36,605 bases of DNA from Bacteroidales bacterium (GTDB lineage Bacteria; Bacteroidota; Bacteroidia; Bacteroidales; UBA7960), in the NCBI GenBank assembly GCA_007132865.1, contig SLNU01000031.1:1-36605 (forward strand). Reading direction: 5' to 3'. Below are positions 1 through 9,185 of the stretch, piece by piece; position 1 is the first letter of the stretch, and each line of letters opens with the position of its first letter. A model generated the notes under the pieces. It searched no databases. It had not been told where the DNA came from and worked only from the letters and a program-made list of their open reading frames with translations. The translations under genes were made by a program, and so were the position numbers.

Positions 1-1167
1 GGCATTCTGGATTATGACATCGTTACGTTCGATGTGGTAATGGAAACGGTTTACGGAACCACCTATAATTCCTACTATATCGGGGCGGAAAAAAAGGCCA
101 TCGTGGAAACCTCCAAAAGCAGGTTCTGGGATGTGTACCTTGAAAAGATCAGGCAGGTGTGCGACCCGTCTGAAATAGAATACATCATCCTGAACCATAC
201 AGAACCTGATCACAGCGGCAATTTGGGAAAGCTGCTTGAACTGGCACCGGATGCCACTGTGGTGGGCAGTCGCCTGGCAATTAGTTATTTGAAGGACTTT
301 ATGGGAAGGGATTTCAAAAACATGGCGGTGAAGGACGGTGATACGCTGGACCTCGGGAACAAGACCCTCCGCTTCATCGCGGCGCCTAACCTGCACTGGC
401 CCGACAGCATGTATACTTATCTGGAAGAGGACAAGCTGCTGTTCACCTGTGATTCATTCGGCTGCCATTATTGCGACCACAGGATGTACGACGACCAGGT
501 GGGAGACTTCGGGGATGCCTTTAAATACTACTTTGATGTGATCCTTAAGCCTTTCAGCAAGTTCTTGCTGAAGGCCATCGAGAAAATCCGCCCCTTGGAG
601 ATCCATGCCGTGCTCACCGGACACGGTCCGCTACTGATGTCTGACTGGAAAAAGTGGGTGGACCTGTCTGAGGAATATGCCCGGGAGGCCATTGCCATAC
701 CACAAAAGAACCATGTGTTCATCCCTTATGTGTCGGCTTACCATAACACCGGTCAAATGGCCGAGGCCATTGCGGAGGGGATCCACAGTGTGGGGGGCTT
801 TTCGGTGGACGTTTGCGATGTGGAGACCATGGCCATTGGCGACCTGGACGAAAGGGTTGCCAGGAGCCAGGCCGTGATTGTAGGGTGTCCGACCATCAAC
901 CAGAATATCCTGCTGCCCATTTATAAACTGTTTGCGATTATCAGCCCCATCCGGGACAAGGGAAAACTGGGCGGTGCATTTGGATCATATGGCTGGAGCG
1001 GCGAAGCCGGCAAGCTGATCGGATCATCACTTGAAAATTTGAAGTTGAATATGGTGGGAGAGGGGGTCTTTATCAAGTTCACTCCCCACGAGGACGAGTT
1101 CCGTAAGTGCTTTGAATATGGTGAGCAAATCGGCAGGGAGCTGCAGCATCGGACTGAGTCAGTCTAG
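1..1167 (+). CDS. A-type flavoprotein (FprA/ROO-like), 5' end outside window
   Basis: This is a di-iron flavoprotein of the FprA/rubredoxin:oxygen oxidoreductase family, which reduces O2 to water or NO to N2O in the cytoplasm of anaerobes and microaerophiles. The reading frame is open from base 1, and the first residues (GILDYDIV) resemble the family N-terminus, so the gene starts upstream of the window; the GTG at 34 and ATG at 40 are internal. The metallo-beta-lactamase-type domain has HTEPDH (196-213), [14 protein letters not shown] and TGHG, matching the family's di-iron ligands. A C-terminal flavodoxin-like domain follows ([13 protein letters not shown] for FMN phosphate, then PTINQ and GSYGWSGEA). 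No rubredoxin or flavin reductase extension is fused at the C-terminus. I infer O2 or NO detoxification; the sequence does not say which substrate dominates. Confidence 0.93.
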   Translation, partial: GILDYDIVTFDVVMETVYGTTYNSYYIGAEKKAIVETSKSRFWDVYLEKIRQVCDPSEIEYIILNHTEPDHSGNLGKLLELAPDATVVGSRLAISYLKDFMGRDFKNMAVKDGDTLDLGNKTLRFIAAPNLHWPDSMYTYLEEDKLLFTCDSFGCHYCDHRMYDDQVGDFGDAFKYYFDVILKPFSKFLLKAIEKIRPLEIHAVLTGHGPLLMSDWKKWVDLSEEYAREAIAIPQKNHVFIPYVSAYHNTGQMAEAIAEGIHSVGGFSVDVCDVETMAIGDLDERVARSQAVIVGCPTINQNILLPIYKLFAIISPIRDKGKLGGAFGSYGWSGEAGKLIGSSLENLKLNMVGEGVFIKFTPHEDEFRKCFEYGEQIGRELQHRTESV

Positions 1168-1306
1168 GTAGTGGCCTCGGCTTGCTTTGCCATTTGAGAA
1201 GCGTGCGGCGCGCTTGGTTCAGTTTAACGAATGACCTCACCGGTTGCAGCATAAAACAAAGCACCGGTTCCGGCGTTTATTACCTGGGAACAGTTCCCGG
1301 CTTATC

Positions 1307-1371
1307 CGATAATGACAATTGCGATAATGGTCAATAGAAATTAGCAATCGCGAGAATTTAGCATTCACGAG
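1307..1371. repeat. Short imperfect tandem duplications before a lipoprotein gene
   Basis: Two back-to-back degenerate duplications lie in the 210-base gap between the flavoprotein and the lipoprotein gene. One is a 15-base unit (1307-1321 and 1322-1336, around CGATAATG). The other is a 16/17-base unit (1339-1354 and 1355-1371, around TTAGCA...CGAG) that ends six bases before the next ATG. A short GGGAAC-A-GTTCCC palindrome lies at 1286-1298. I see no clear promoter or terminator in the rest of the gap. Confidence 0.45.
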
Positions 1372-1377
1372 AATACA

Positions 1378-2295
1378 ATGGTCATGGAAAGGAGAAGGAT
1401 ATCTGGCAGGGTTTTATTTGTTGCGTGGATATTTGTATTGGCCATTGGCTTGGGCTCCTGTGCGTCAGAACGCAGGCTCGCCTCGAATTTCGTGGTGCGT
1501 GAAACCAACATCAATGTGCTGGTGCTGCCGCCTGCAGGTTTGATAAAAAGTTTTTCCCCTGTGCCGCTGGCCGAACTTCCCGAAGGGGAGGGCCCGCTCT
1601 CCGAATTTGAGGAAAGCAGGTTTCTGGAGGAGCTCAATGACACCTCGTTTGTCAGTTACTACCTTAGGTCCCTGCATTACCATCTTTCGCTGTTGCAGGT
1701 GAATGTATTCGGACCAGAGAACCTGGATGAGTTCCTTCAACTGGACACCACGGCCTTTATCTTTTCCCTGGCCCAGGTCGAACTATTGGAATTCAATGAT
1801 CAGTTCACTGCCTTTGCCACCATTGACACCACGAATTACAGGGTGGCTTTTCCGCGGACCAACATTGAATTGAGTTCATGGTTTGAATTTACAGAGGTCA
1901 ACCATGCAGAAAGGCCTGTGGAAGTGCTCTACAGCATGCAGAATACCAGCGATTTCTATGATGGCAGGTTTGTCTACAACGTAATCACCGGAGAGGTGAC
2001 TTACCGCCGGAACGCTTATCCGCTGGAGGTGCCGGATGTTTACAACCTTGCCTATTTTGCCGGGCAGAAAAATGCCGGTTACATATTTGACCACCTGATG
2101 AACCTTTATGTGTCTGAGAAGACCAGGACAGAAAAGCCGCCCAAGGTCTTTTACCAGTACGATCGGGAGCGACATGTGATCCGGCGTGCCTACAACGACC
2201 GTTTTATCCGCTTACAGACGGGTCCGCCGGGACCCGAACTGGAGGAAGTGCTGGAGCAGGAATCTGATACACAGGAATCTGATACATTGGATTAG
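1378..2295 (+). CDS. Uncharacterised lipoprotein, 305 aa
   Basis: I do not recognise this family. The N-terminus has basic residues (ERRR), a hydrophobic stretch and a lipobox ending LGSC near residue 28, so it should be a lipoprotein exported by Sec and processed by signal peptidase II. The mature part is a mixed alpha/beta-looking sequence without cysteine clusters or a recognisable catalytic motif. The tail is acidic and repetitive: QESDT occurs twice, encoded by a 15-base unit at 2257-2271 and 2272-2286, just before the stop. The ATG at 1378 is chosen because it gives a normal signal sequence; ATG 1384 would work equally well. It is convergent with tsaD, and the space between the stops is largely a 31-base tandem repeat. 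An envelope-associated role is an inference only. Confidence 0.75.
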   Translation: MVMERRRISGRVLFVAWIFVLAIGLGSCASERRLASNFVVRETNINVLVLPPAGLIKSFSPVPLAELPEGEGPLSEFEESRFLEELNDTSFVSYYLRSLHYHLSLLQVNVFGPENLDEFLQLDTTAFIFSLAQVELLEFNDQFTAFATIDTTNYRVAFPRTNIELSSWFEFTEVNHAERPVEVLYSMQNTSDFYDGRFVYNVITGEVTYRRNAYPLEVPDVYNLAYFAGQKNAGYIFDHLMNLYVSEKTRTEKPPKVFYQYDRERHVIRRAYNDRFIRLQTGPPGPELEEVLEQESDTQESDTLD

Positions 2296-2311
2296 AATCC
2301 GTCTCAGGCCG

Positions 2312-2385
2312 TGCCTTACCTGGGATCGCCCGGCACTGCCCATGCCTTACCTGGGATCGCCCGGCACTGCCCATGCGTTACCGGG
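2312..2385. repeat. 31-base tandem repeat, two full copies plus a partial third
   Basis: Copies at 2312-2342 and 2343-2373 are identical and a diverged partial copy follows (2374-2385). The unit begins TGCCTTACCTGGGATCG. It lies between the convergent stops of the lipoprotein gene (2295) and tsaD (2397), starting 16 bases after the lipoprotein stop. Identity of two 31-base copies implies a recent duplication or ongoing homogenisation. No hairpin terminator is evident here. Confidence 0.85.
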
Positions 2386-2396
2386 AATAAACATTC

Positions 2397-3413
2397 TTAT
2401 TGATTGTAGCGTGTAAAGGGGGTGGATTGCTGCTTCGCAAAGTCGCCCTTGAGGAATTTGTAATAGCCTGTAATGGCGATCATGGCCGCATTGTCGGTGC
2501 AATATTCAAATTTTGGGATGTACACTTCCCAATTTCCCTTCTCCTGTTCGGCATAAAGGGCTTTCCGGAGGCCCGAGTTTGCCGACACCCCGCCCGCGAT
2601 GGCAATGTGACGGATGCCCGTCTTTCTGGAGGCTTTGTGAAGTTGCTTCATCAGTACATCGATGATGGTGGCCTGCATCGAGGCCGCAAGGTCCTTTTGG
2701 TGTTTTTGGATGAAGTCTTTGTCTTCCTTGAGTTTGTCGCGGACCAGGTACAGGAACGAGGTCTTCAGTCCGCTGAAACTGAAGTCCAGTCCAGGCACCA
2801 CCGGATGGGGGAATTTGAATGCCGTTGCATTGCCTTCCCTTGCCAGCTTATCAATTACGGGTCCGCCGGGATAAGGCAGTCCCATAATCTTTGCGGCTTT
2901 GTCAAATGCTTCACCCGCGGCATCGTCAATGGTTTGTCCGATCAGCTCCATATCAAAATGGTCCCTTACAAGCATGATCTGGGTGTGTCCGCCCGAAACC
3001 GTCAGGCAAAGAAACGGGAAGGATGGTGTTTTTTCGTGCGCTGCATCCTCAATGAACAGGGCCAGGATATGTGCCTGCATATGGTTAACCTCGATCAGCG
3101 GAATGTTCAGGGCCAGCGCAAATGTTTTGGCAAAAGAGGCACCGACCAACAAGGATCCCAGCAATCCGGGCCCATTGGTAAAAGCAATGGCATTAAGCTG
3201 ATTTTTATTTACTTTTGCCCTGGACAGGGCATTGTCGATGACCGGCACGATGTTTTGCTGGTGGGCACGGGAAGCAAGTTCGGGCACCACCCCGCCATAC
3301 TGCTGGTGAACATCCTGATTGGCAATCAGGTTGGCAAGAATTTTGCGGTCTTTGATGATGGCGGCGGAGGTATCATCACAGGAGGACTCTATACCCAGTA
3401 TGGTTATGCTCAT
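2397..3413 (-). CDS. tsaD: tRNA N6-adenosine threonylcarbamoyltransferase TsaD
   Basis: TsaD transfers the threonylcarbamoyl group from TC-AMP to N6 of A37 in tRNAs reading ANN codons, working with TsaB and TsaE in the cytoplasm. At 338 aa it has the usual bacterial length. It starts MSITILGIESSCDDTS, the typical ASKHA-fold opening, and has the metal-binding NHMQAH motif (His111, His115). SGGHTQ, GEAFDKAAK, PGLDFSFSGLKT, AGGVSANSGLR and the late CTDNAAM aspartate are all present. The start is ATG at 3413-3411. It faces away from tamB across a very short gap, and its complementary strand is fortuitously open in the tamB frame. A TACCTTTG motif upstream (3455-3462) may be its promoter. Confidence 0.98.
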   Translation of the reverse strand: MSITILGIESSCDDTSAAIIKDRKILANLIANQDVHQQYGGVVPELASRAHQQNIVPVIDNALSRAKVNKNQLNAIAFTNGPGLLGSLLVGASFAKTFALALNIPLIEVNHMQAHILALFIEDAAHEKTPSFPFLCLTVSGGHTQIMLVRDHFDMELIGQTIDDAAGEAFDKAAKIMGLPYPGGPVIDKLAREGNATAFKFPHPVVPGLDFSFSGLKTSFLYLVRDKLKEDKDFIQKHQKDLAASMQATIIDVLMKQLHKASRKTGIRHIAIAGGVSANSGLRKALYAEQEKGNWEVYIPKFEYCTDNAAMIAITGYYKFLKGDFAKQQSTPFTRYNQ

Positions 3414-3444
3414 TGCTGCTTGCCGGAATCCAGTATTAAGGGGT

Positions 3445-3453
3445 TAAGGAGGG
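3445..3453 (+). promoter_or_regulatory. Strong Shine-Dalgarno sequence before tamB (TAAGGAGGG)
   Basis: TAAGGAGGG contains a full AGGAGG core (3447-3452), unusual in this window, where most genes have no such site. It stands nine bases before an ATC codon at 3462 in the tamB frame. That codon is followed by KKSRYIVLILFG, a typical beginning for a membrane-anchored protein. No ATG exists in frame nearby, so this site is the best sequence evidence for where tamB translation begins. Confidence 0.55.
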
Positions 3454-3454
3454 A

Positions 3455-3462
3455 CAAAGGTA
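3455..3462 (-). promoter_or_regulatory. Possible tsaD -7 promoter element (TACCTTTG)
   Basis: On the minus strand this reads TACCTTTG, a match to the Bacteroidota -7 consensus TAnnTTTG, about 42 bases upstream of the tsaD start. I see no TTG at the expected -33 distance, so support rests on the -7 motif and its position. It abuts the tamB start region, so tsaD and tamB control signals would be interleaved. Confidence 0.3.
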
Positions 3463-6400
3463 TCAAAAAATCACGGTATATCGTATTGATTCTGTTCGGC
3501 TTTCTGGTCGTGTGGCCTGCCTTTGCCTATACCTTGCTTAGAAGTCCGAAGGTCCAGACCTTCCTGGCCCAGCGCACGGCAGCCTACCTTAGCCGGGAGC
3601 TGGGAACCACCGTGGAGGTAGGCGGGGTGAATGTGACATTCTTTATGAATATCGTGCTGGAGGACGTTTCCTTGGCGGACCAGCATGGCAAATCGATGGT
3701 TTCCGCCCGGCGCATGGTGTTTGATGTTGGCAAGTTTTACCCCCGGAGTGGTTTCGTTTCAGTCAATAAACTTTATTTGCAGGATGCCTCGCTCTCCCTT
3801 GCCAGGTATGAACAGGAGGAAAGACTGAATATACAATTCCTGCTTGACTATTTTTCGCCCAGAAGGCCTGCCGGCACAAGGGGGCGTCCCTGGGATGCGG
3901 CAATTAAGTCCTTCGAACTGGACAATGCCGGTTTCCGGTATGTGGACCATAACAAGCCGGGGGAAATGCCGGCCTTTGACCGGCACGATTTTTCACTTTC
4001 CGGTTTCGACCTGGTCATAACGGACATTTTCCTGGATAGCGGGACCTTGTCATTCGAGCTTGAAAAAATGACGTTCATGGAATCCCATGGTTTTGAGCTG
4101 CGCCATTTTTCCGGTTTTTTGGAGGTGGGCCCCCAGCACGCCCGGATAGACAACCTGCTGCTTCGCTCTGAAAAATCTATGGTCTCGACAGACCTGGAGC
4201 TTGTTTATGAGGGGCCCGATGCTTTTAATAATTTTTATGAGGATGTTGCCATTGCGCTGAATATAAGCAACTCGCGTATTGATCTGGCTGATGTCGGATA
4301 TTTCGTGCCAGCACTCTATGGCATGCAGGACCCGGTAACCATTCGGGGGGAGGTTTCAGGAAAACCCTCCCGGATGCGAGGCAATGAGTTCTACCTCTCT
4401 TACGGGGACCATTCTGTTTTCAGAGGAAGTTTTCAATTAACGGGACTGCCTGACTTTGAAAATGCCCATATCCAATTCCTGGTGGAGGACCTTCGTACCA
4501 ATTTATCCGACATCGCCGGGTTCCGCTTTCCCGATCGCAGCCCGCACCGATACCTCCAGCCACTGGAAAATTTGTATGCGCTGGGGGACCTGGCTTTCCG
4601 GGGTCGCCTCTCCGGCTATCCCTCCGATCTATCCGCCTCCGGAACGTTTCAAACGGACCTGGGTGAAGTGACCACCAATATTGAGGTGAAAAGGGAAGCT
4701 GGTTCACAGATACCTGTGTATAAGGGCAGGCTCAGTTCCCCGGGTTTTGATCTTGGCAAGTTCTTCGGGCAAACTGAATTGCTGGGTGCCATCAGCCTGA
4801 ATGCAGCGATAGAAGGGGAGGGGATCACCCTGGAAACCCTCGATATGAAGATCAATGGACAGGTGGCTTCAATGGAGTTGTCGGGCTACGAATACAGTAA
4901 CCTGGTCGTTTCCGGTGCAATCAGTAACCGGATGTTTAACGGAGCCCTGAAGGTGGACGATGGCAATTTGTCCCTGGATTTTCTCGGGATTGTTTCCTTT
5001 GAGGAGGCAGAACCGGTCTTTGATTTCAATGCGGTGATCGACCATGCCAACCTGACCCGCTTAAACTTATACCAGCGGGACCCTGATGCGGAGTCTGTAA
5101 TTAGTGCCAGGCTGTCAATGAATGCCAGTGCCCTGAGCCTTGCAGATTTGCAGGGGCGGCTTGAGGTAATGGATTTGTCCTACGAAGAAAGACCTTCGCC
5201 CGAAGATGGAGGATTTGATCCTCGCATCTATACCACGGGACTGATTCGGCTTTCCAGCAGCGCTTCTGAGGACAGACGCCAGGAATTGTTTCTGGAGTCG
5301 GATTTTCTGGATGCCCGGCTGAGCGGAATCGTTGCATACGACCGGCTCGGTGCAGCCCTGGAACAGTTTATGGCGGTCTTTATCCCGGCCTACCTGCCAG
5401 ACGTCCCGAATTCTATAGCAGGCCAGGAAGCCCATCTCGAGCAGGAAGCATTGCTCAATCAGGATTTTTCGCTGCGGGTACACCTAAAAGACCCCGAAGT
5501 GCTATCAGAGTTGTTCCTCCCCTGGCTGAGGTTCTCAAGCGATTCCCACCTGCAGCTGGATTTCAACGAAGCAACAAATCAATTTTCATTTACCGGGGAA
5601 TCAGGGATGTTCACCCTGGCAGGAAACCGTTTTAATGGCTGGAAAATGGACGCCGCAAGATCGGGAAATGCTTTCCTTTTGAACCTTTCAAGCGAAAAGC
5701 TGCTTTTTACTGACAGTTTGTTTCTTGACAATGTAGAGCTCCACGGCACCCTGGCCCTGAACGCTTTTCTGCTTGACACCCGTTGGGACTCGGGGAGCAA
5801 CAGCCGGCAAAATCACGGACATATGGCGCTTCAGGCCAACTTCCCGGAATACAAACATGCCGAGGTCCGCTTCCTGCCTTCCTATGCCATGGTGAATGAT
5901 TCGCTTTGGCAGGTGAATACCGGCCATGAGATCTTCATCGATTCAGCTATGGTAGAGGTACACAATCTGATGTTTTACAACAACAATCAAAGTGTAACGG
6001 CCGACGGGATCCTGGGTCCGGATCCGCAAGACAAGCTGCGAATCGGGTTCAGCGCATTCGATTTTTCCAACCTGGCCATGCTGATCCGGCTCAACAACAT
6101 GGATTTTGCCGGCGTGCTGGACGGAACGATGGACGTGACTGCCATCTACCAGGCCCCTGGGGTGGAGGCAGAGCTCACCATTCGGGATTTTACGTTTAAC
6201 AACGAACACCTGGGCGATTTTTCCATTTTCACGGTTTGGGACCATGATGAAGGGGGTTTCAACCTGGCCGCTGAACTGGTTGACCGTGACGGGGACGATA
6301 CAAACAAACCGCTGCTGGTTTCGGGGTTTATTTACCCGGACAGCGAGGATGAAAATTTTGACCTGGACTTGCTGCTGCAGGACATGAGTCTTTCTGTGTG

Positions 6401-7946
6401 GAGCAGATACATGGATGGCTTCATACCCGGTTTTCATGGACTGGCCTCGGGCTATCTCCGCATGGAGGGACCCTTTTCCCGGCCCGAAATATCCGGTAAG
6501 GTGAAGGGATCGGCAGCCGGCTTCCGGGTGGATTACCTGAACACTGCCTATTCCTTCTCGCATGAAGTGGAGATTGGAAAGGATTTTTTCAGGTTTAATG
6601 ATTTGTTGTTGTCGGATGCCTTTGGCAATACGGGCCTGGCCAGCGGAATGATCAACCATGATATGTTCAAGGACTTCCATCTGGACTTACAGATACAGCC
6701 TGATCGCATGCTGGTGCTCAACACCAACGCAGCCCAGAATGAATTGTATTACGGCAGGGCGTTTGCATCCGGACTGATACATATACATGGACCGGAAGAC
6801 AACATAACCATGGATGTCAGGGCGCGCACCAGCCGGGGGACCCAGGTATCCCTTCCCCTGAGCTATTCCGGGGAGGTCGCCGAAAACCATTTCATCACCT
6901 TCGTGTCAAGGGATACCACGCAAGCCGTCCAGTCTTTTGCTGAAACCCGTGTTGCCGGACTTAATCTGAATTTTGATCTTGAGGTTACACCCGATGCCGA
7001 GGTGCAGCTGATCTTTGACTCCCAGATTGGGGACATCATCCGTGGACGGGGAACGGCCAACCTGAATCTGGAGATCAATTCCCTTGGTGCGTTTAATATG
7101 TATGGAGAATACCATATCGAGGAAGGGGACTACTTGTTCACCCTTCAAAACCTGATAAACAAACGCTTCCGCATAGAGCAGGGAGGGGTGGTCAGATGGA
7201 CCGGCGACCCGAACGATGCAGATGTGGATATCAGGGCTACTTATCGTTTGCGGACCAGCCTGTACGATCTTGTGGCGGATGTGGACACCTCGGATGTCTA
7301 CCGAAGAAGGATGCCGGTAGACTGTGTGCTGATTCTGGAGGATAAACTGTTTAACCCAAGCATCACCTTCGATATCAGCCTGCCCGGGAGCGATGAGGGG
7401 ACCCGGGACATGGTCGAAAGACTGATCACGACCGAACAGGAGATGAACCGCCAGGTTTTTTCCCTGCTGGTATTAAACCGCTTCCTGCCCACGACGACAG
7501 ACCAGTACAATACGGCCCTTGGGTACGGGGTGGGGAGCACTTCCTCTGAATTGCTCTCCAACCAGCTCAGCAACTGGTTGTCACAAATAAGCTCGGACTT
7601 TGACATCGGGGTGAACTACCGGCCCGGGGATGAGATCAGCAGCCAGGAAGTGGAGGTCGCGTTATCCACCCAGTTGTTTGACGACAGGGTCATTATCGAC
7701 GGCAACGTAGGAGTAGCCGGGACCCATCCGACGGGAACCCAAAGGGCGAGCAATATTATCGGGGACGTGAATATTGAAGTGAAAATTACGCCGGAAGGGA
7801 AGTTCCGGATAAAAGCCTTTAACCGCTCCAACACCTTCGATGTGCTGAATGCGAATTCGCCCTATACGCAGGGTGTCGGACTTTTCTACCGCAAGGAGTT
7901 TGACTCCCTGGGTGAGTTGTTCGGACTGGGCAGGCGGCCAGAGTAG
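3462..7946 (+). CDS. tamB: TamB-like translocation/assembly protein (DUF490 C-terminus)
   Basis: This large AsmA/TamB-superfamily envelope protein is anchored in the inner membrane and spans the periplasm as a long beta-rich groove. In proteobacteria TamB works with TamA, and TamB-like proteins are linked to outer-membrane protein assembly and phospholipid transfer. Here a hydrophobic anchor (YIVLILFGFLVVWPAFAYTLL) is followed by about 1,400 residues of beta-strand-rich repeats. The conserved C-terminal TamB domain ends near GVGLFYRKEFDSLGELFG, with GRGTANLNLEI and GEYHIEEGDYLFTLQN before it. About 1,494 aa fits Bacteroidota homologues. The start is not ATG: candidates are TTG 3420, ATT 3435 and ATC 3462. 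I chose 3462 because of the Shine-Dalgarno site and the MKKS-like context. It is convergent with ribBA, with only seven bases between the stops. Confidence 0.9.
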   Translation: MKKSRYIVLILFGFLVVWPAFAYTLLRSPKVQTFLAQRTAAYLSRELGTTVEVGGVNVTFFMNIVLEDVSLADQHGKSMVSARRMVFDVGKFYPRSGFVSVNKLYLQDASLSLARYEQEERLNIQFLLDYFSPRRPAGTRGRPWDAAIKSFELDNAGFRYVDHNKPGEMPAFDRHDFSLSGFDLVITDIFLDSGTLSFELEKMTFMESHGFELRHFSGFLEVGPQHARIDNLLLRSEKSMVSTDLELVYEGPDAFNNFYEDVAIALNISNSRIDLADVGYFVPALYGMQDPVTIRGEVSGKPSRMRGNEFYLSYGDHSVFRGSFQLTGLPDFENAHIQFLVEDLRTNLSDIAGFRFPDRSPHRYLQPLENLYALGDLAFRGRLSGYPSDLSASGTFQTDLGEVTTNIEVKREAGSQIPVYKGRLSSPGFDLGKFFGQTELLGAISLNAAIEGEGITLETLDMKINGQVASMELSGYEYSNLVVSGAISNRMFNGALKVDDGNLSLDFLGIVSFEEAEPVFDFNAVIDHANLTRLNLYQRDPDAESVISARLSMNASALSLADLQGRLEVMDLSYEERPSPEDGGFDPRIYTTGLIRLSSSASEDRRQELFLESDFLDARLSGIVAYDRLGAALEQFMAVFIPAYLPDVPNSIAGQEAHLEQEALLNQDFSLRVHLKDPEVLSELFLPWLRFSSDSHLQLDFNEATNQFSFTGESGMFTLAGNRFNGWKMDAARSGNAFLLNLSSEKLLFTDSLFLDNVELHGTLALNAFLLDTRWDSGSNSRQNHGHMALQANFPEYKHAEVRFLPSYAMVNDSLWQVNTGHEIFIDSAMVEVHNLMFYNNNQSVTADGILGPDPQDKLRIGFSAFDFSNLAMLIRLNNMDFAGVLDGTMDVTAIYQAPGVEAELTIRDFTFNNEHLGDFSIFTVWDHDEGGFNLAAELVDRDGDDTNKPLLVSGFIYPDSEDENFDLDLLLQDMSLSVWSRYMDGFIPGFHGLASGYLRMEGPFSRPEISGKVKGSAAGFRVDYLNTAYSFSHEVEIGKDFFRFNDLLLSDAFGNTGLASGMINHDMFKDFHLDLQIQPDRMLVLNTNAAQNELYYGRAFASGLIHIHGPEDNITMDVRARTSRGTQVSLPLSYSGEVAENHFITFVSRDTTQAVQSFAETRVAGLNLNFDLEVTPDAEVQLIFDSQIGDIIRGRGTANLNLEINSLGAFNMYGEYHIEEGDYLFTLQNLINKRFRIEQGGVVRWTGDPNDADVDIRATYRLRTSLYDLVADVDTSDVYRRRMPVDCVLILEDKLFNPSITFDISLPGSDEGTRDMVERLITTEQEMNRQVFSLLVLNRFLPTTTDQYNTALGYGVGSTSSELLSNQLSNWLSQISSDFDIGVNYRPGDEISSQEVEVALSTQLFDDRVIIDGNVGVAGTHPTGTQRASNIIGDVNIEVKITPEGKFRIKAFNRSNTFDVLNANSPYTQGVGLFYRKEFDSLGELFGLGRRPE

Positions 7947-7953
7947 CAGGTGG

Positions 7954-9156
7954 CTAGAATAAATGGCCCAGTTTTTTGCGTTTGGTATCCAGGTATACCT
8001 TGCAGTGATCGTTCGTGGGAACGATAATGGGGATGTTCTCGGTGATCTCAATGCCATACCCAATGAGACCGGTTTTCTTTGAGGGGTTGTTCGTGATGAG
8101 CCTGATTTTCCGGGCTCCGAGATCACGCAGGATTTGTGCCCCGATCCCATAGTCCCGTTCATCGGCCTTGAACCCCAACTCTATATTGGCTTCCACGGTG
8201 TCCATTCCCTGCTCCTGCAGGTGGTAGGCCTTTAACTTGTTCAGCAGTCCGATTCCCCTGCCTTCCTGGTTCATGTACAACACCACACCACGGCCCTCTT
8301 CCTCGACCATTTGCATGGCCTTGTGCAGCTGACCGCCGCAATCGCATTTGCAGGACCCGAATATATCACCGGTAACGCAGGACGAATGCACACGCACCAT
8401 CACCTCGTCTTCCGGAGACCAGGAACCCTTGGTCAAAGCCAGGTGGATCTTCTCGTTGGTGGTCTGACGGTAAGCGGCAAGTTTGAACGATCCCCATTCG
8501 GTGGGCAGGTCCACCGTAATTTCCCTGGCTATCAGGCTTTCATTCTTGATGCGATACGCAATAAGGTCTTCTATCGAGATAATCTTCAGTTCAAAACGCT
8601 CAGCGATATCAAAAAGCTCTGGCAGACGGGCCATGGTGCCATCCTCGTTCATGATCTCTACCAACACACCGGCAGGTTCCAGCCCGGCCAGTCTGGCCAG
8701 GTCTATGGATGCTTCGGTATGCCCGGCCCGCTGCAACACACCACCTTCGCGTGCCCGGAGTGGAAAAATATGTCCCGGCCTTCCCAATTCCTCGGGTTTG
8801 GTGTTGGAGTCGGCAAGTGCCTTAACGGTTTTTGACCGGTCGGAAGCGGAGATACCGGTGGTGCATCCATGTCCTTTGAGATCGATGGATACGGTAAACG
8901 GGGTGTCGTGCAGGGAGGTGTTCTTGGGAACCATCAGCTCCAGGTCGAGCTGCTCGCAGCGCTGCCGGGTGATGGGTGCACAGATCAAACCCCTTCCATG
9001 GGTGGCCATAAAATTGATGATCTCCGGCGTGATGGCTTCGGCTGCGGCAATGAAGTCGCCCTCGTTCTCCCGGTGCTCGTCATCCACCACGATGACTACC
9101 TTCCCGTCACGAATATCTGCAATGGCTTCCTCTATGGTGTTTAATTTTTTTTTCAT
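7954..9156 (-). CDS. ribBA: Bifunctional DHBP synthase / GTP cyclohydrolase II RibBA
   Basis: RibBA catalyses both entry steps of riboflavin synthesis: ribulose 5-phosphate to 3,4-dihydroxy-2-butanone 4-phosphate, and GTP to the diaminopyrimidine precursor. Residues 1-200 form the RibB domain, with [10 protein letters not shown] (25-34) and RAGHTEAS (143-150). Residues 206-400 form the RibA domain, with zinc cysteines Cys260, Cys271 and Cys273 in the [16 protein letters not shown] segment and the NQEGRGIGL motif. Both active sites look intact. ATG 9156 follows the stop of the upstream glycosyltransferase by 29 bases, so it is probably the last gene of the LptF/G-glycosyltransferase block. I see no FMN riboswitch-like leader in the 29-base gap. 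Confidence 0.98.
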   Translation of the reverse strand: MKKKLNTIEEAIADIRDGKVVIVVDDEHRENEGDFIAAAEAITPEIINFMATHGRGLICAPITRQRCEQLDLELMVPKNTSLHDTPFTVSIDLKGHGCTTGISASDRSKTVKALADSNTKPEELGRPGHIFPLRAREGGVLQRAGHTEASIDLARLAGLEPAGVLVEIMNEDGTMARLPELFDIAERFELKIISIEDLIAYRIKNESLIAREITVDLPTEWGSFKLAAYRQTTNEKIHLALTKGSWSPEDEVMVRVHSSCVTGDIFGSCKCDCGGQLHKAMQMVEEEGRGVVLYMNQEGRGIGLLNKLKAYHLQEQGMDTVEANIELGFKADERDYGIGAQILRDLGARKIRLITNNPSKKTGLIGYGIEITENIPIIVPTNDHCKVYLDTKRKKLGHLF

Positions 9157-9185
9157 TTTTTAAGGCATTGACACCCAATCATGGT

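Noticed and set aside
1286..1298. GGGAAC-A-GTTCCC palindrome as a terminator of the flavoprotein gene
   Set aside because: The loop would be one base and no T-run follows, so it cannot be a rho-independent terminator. An operator role is possible but unsupported.
2400..3461. Continuation of the tamB frame upstream through the whole tsaD antisense strand
   Set aside because: It is the complement of a fully conserved tsaD. The translated sequence has no relation to TamB, and the membrane anchor marks the real start after 3413.
5943..6680. 245-residue minus-strand reading frame inside tamB
   Set aside because: It is a shadow of the beta-rich TamB coding sequence with no start context or motif.
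9157..9185. FMN riboswitch before ribBA
   Set aside because: Only 29 bases separate ribBA from the upstream gene, too short for the conserved RFN element.
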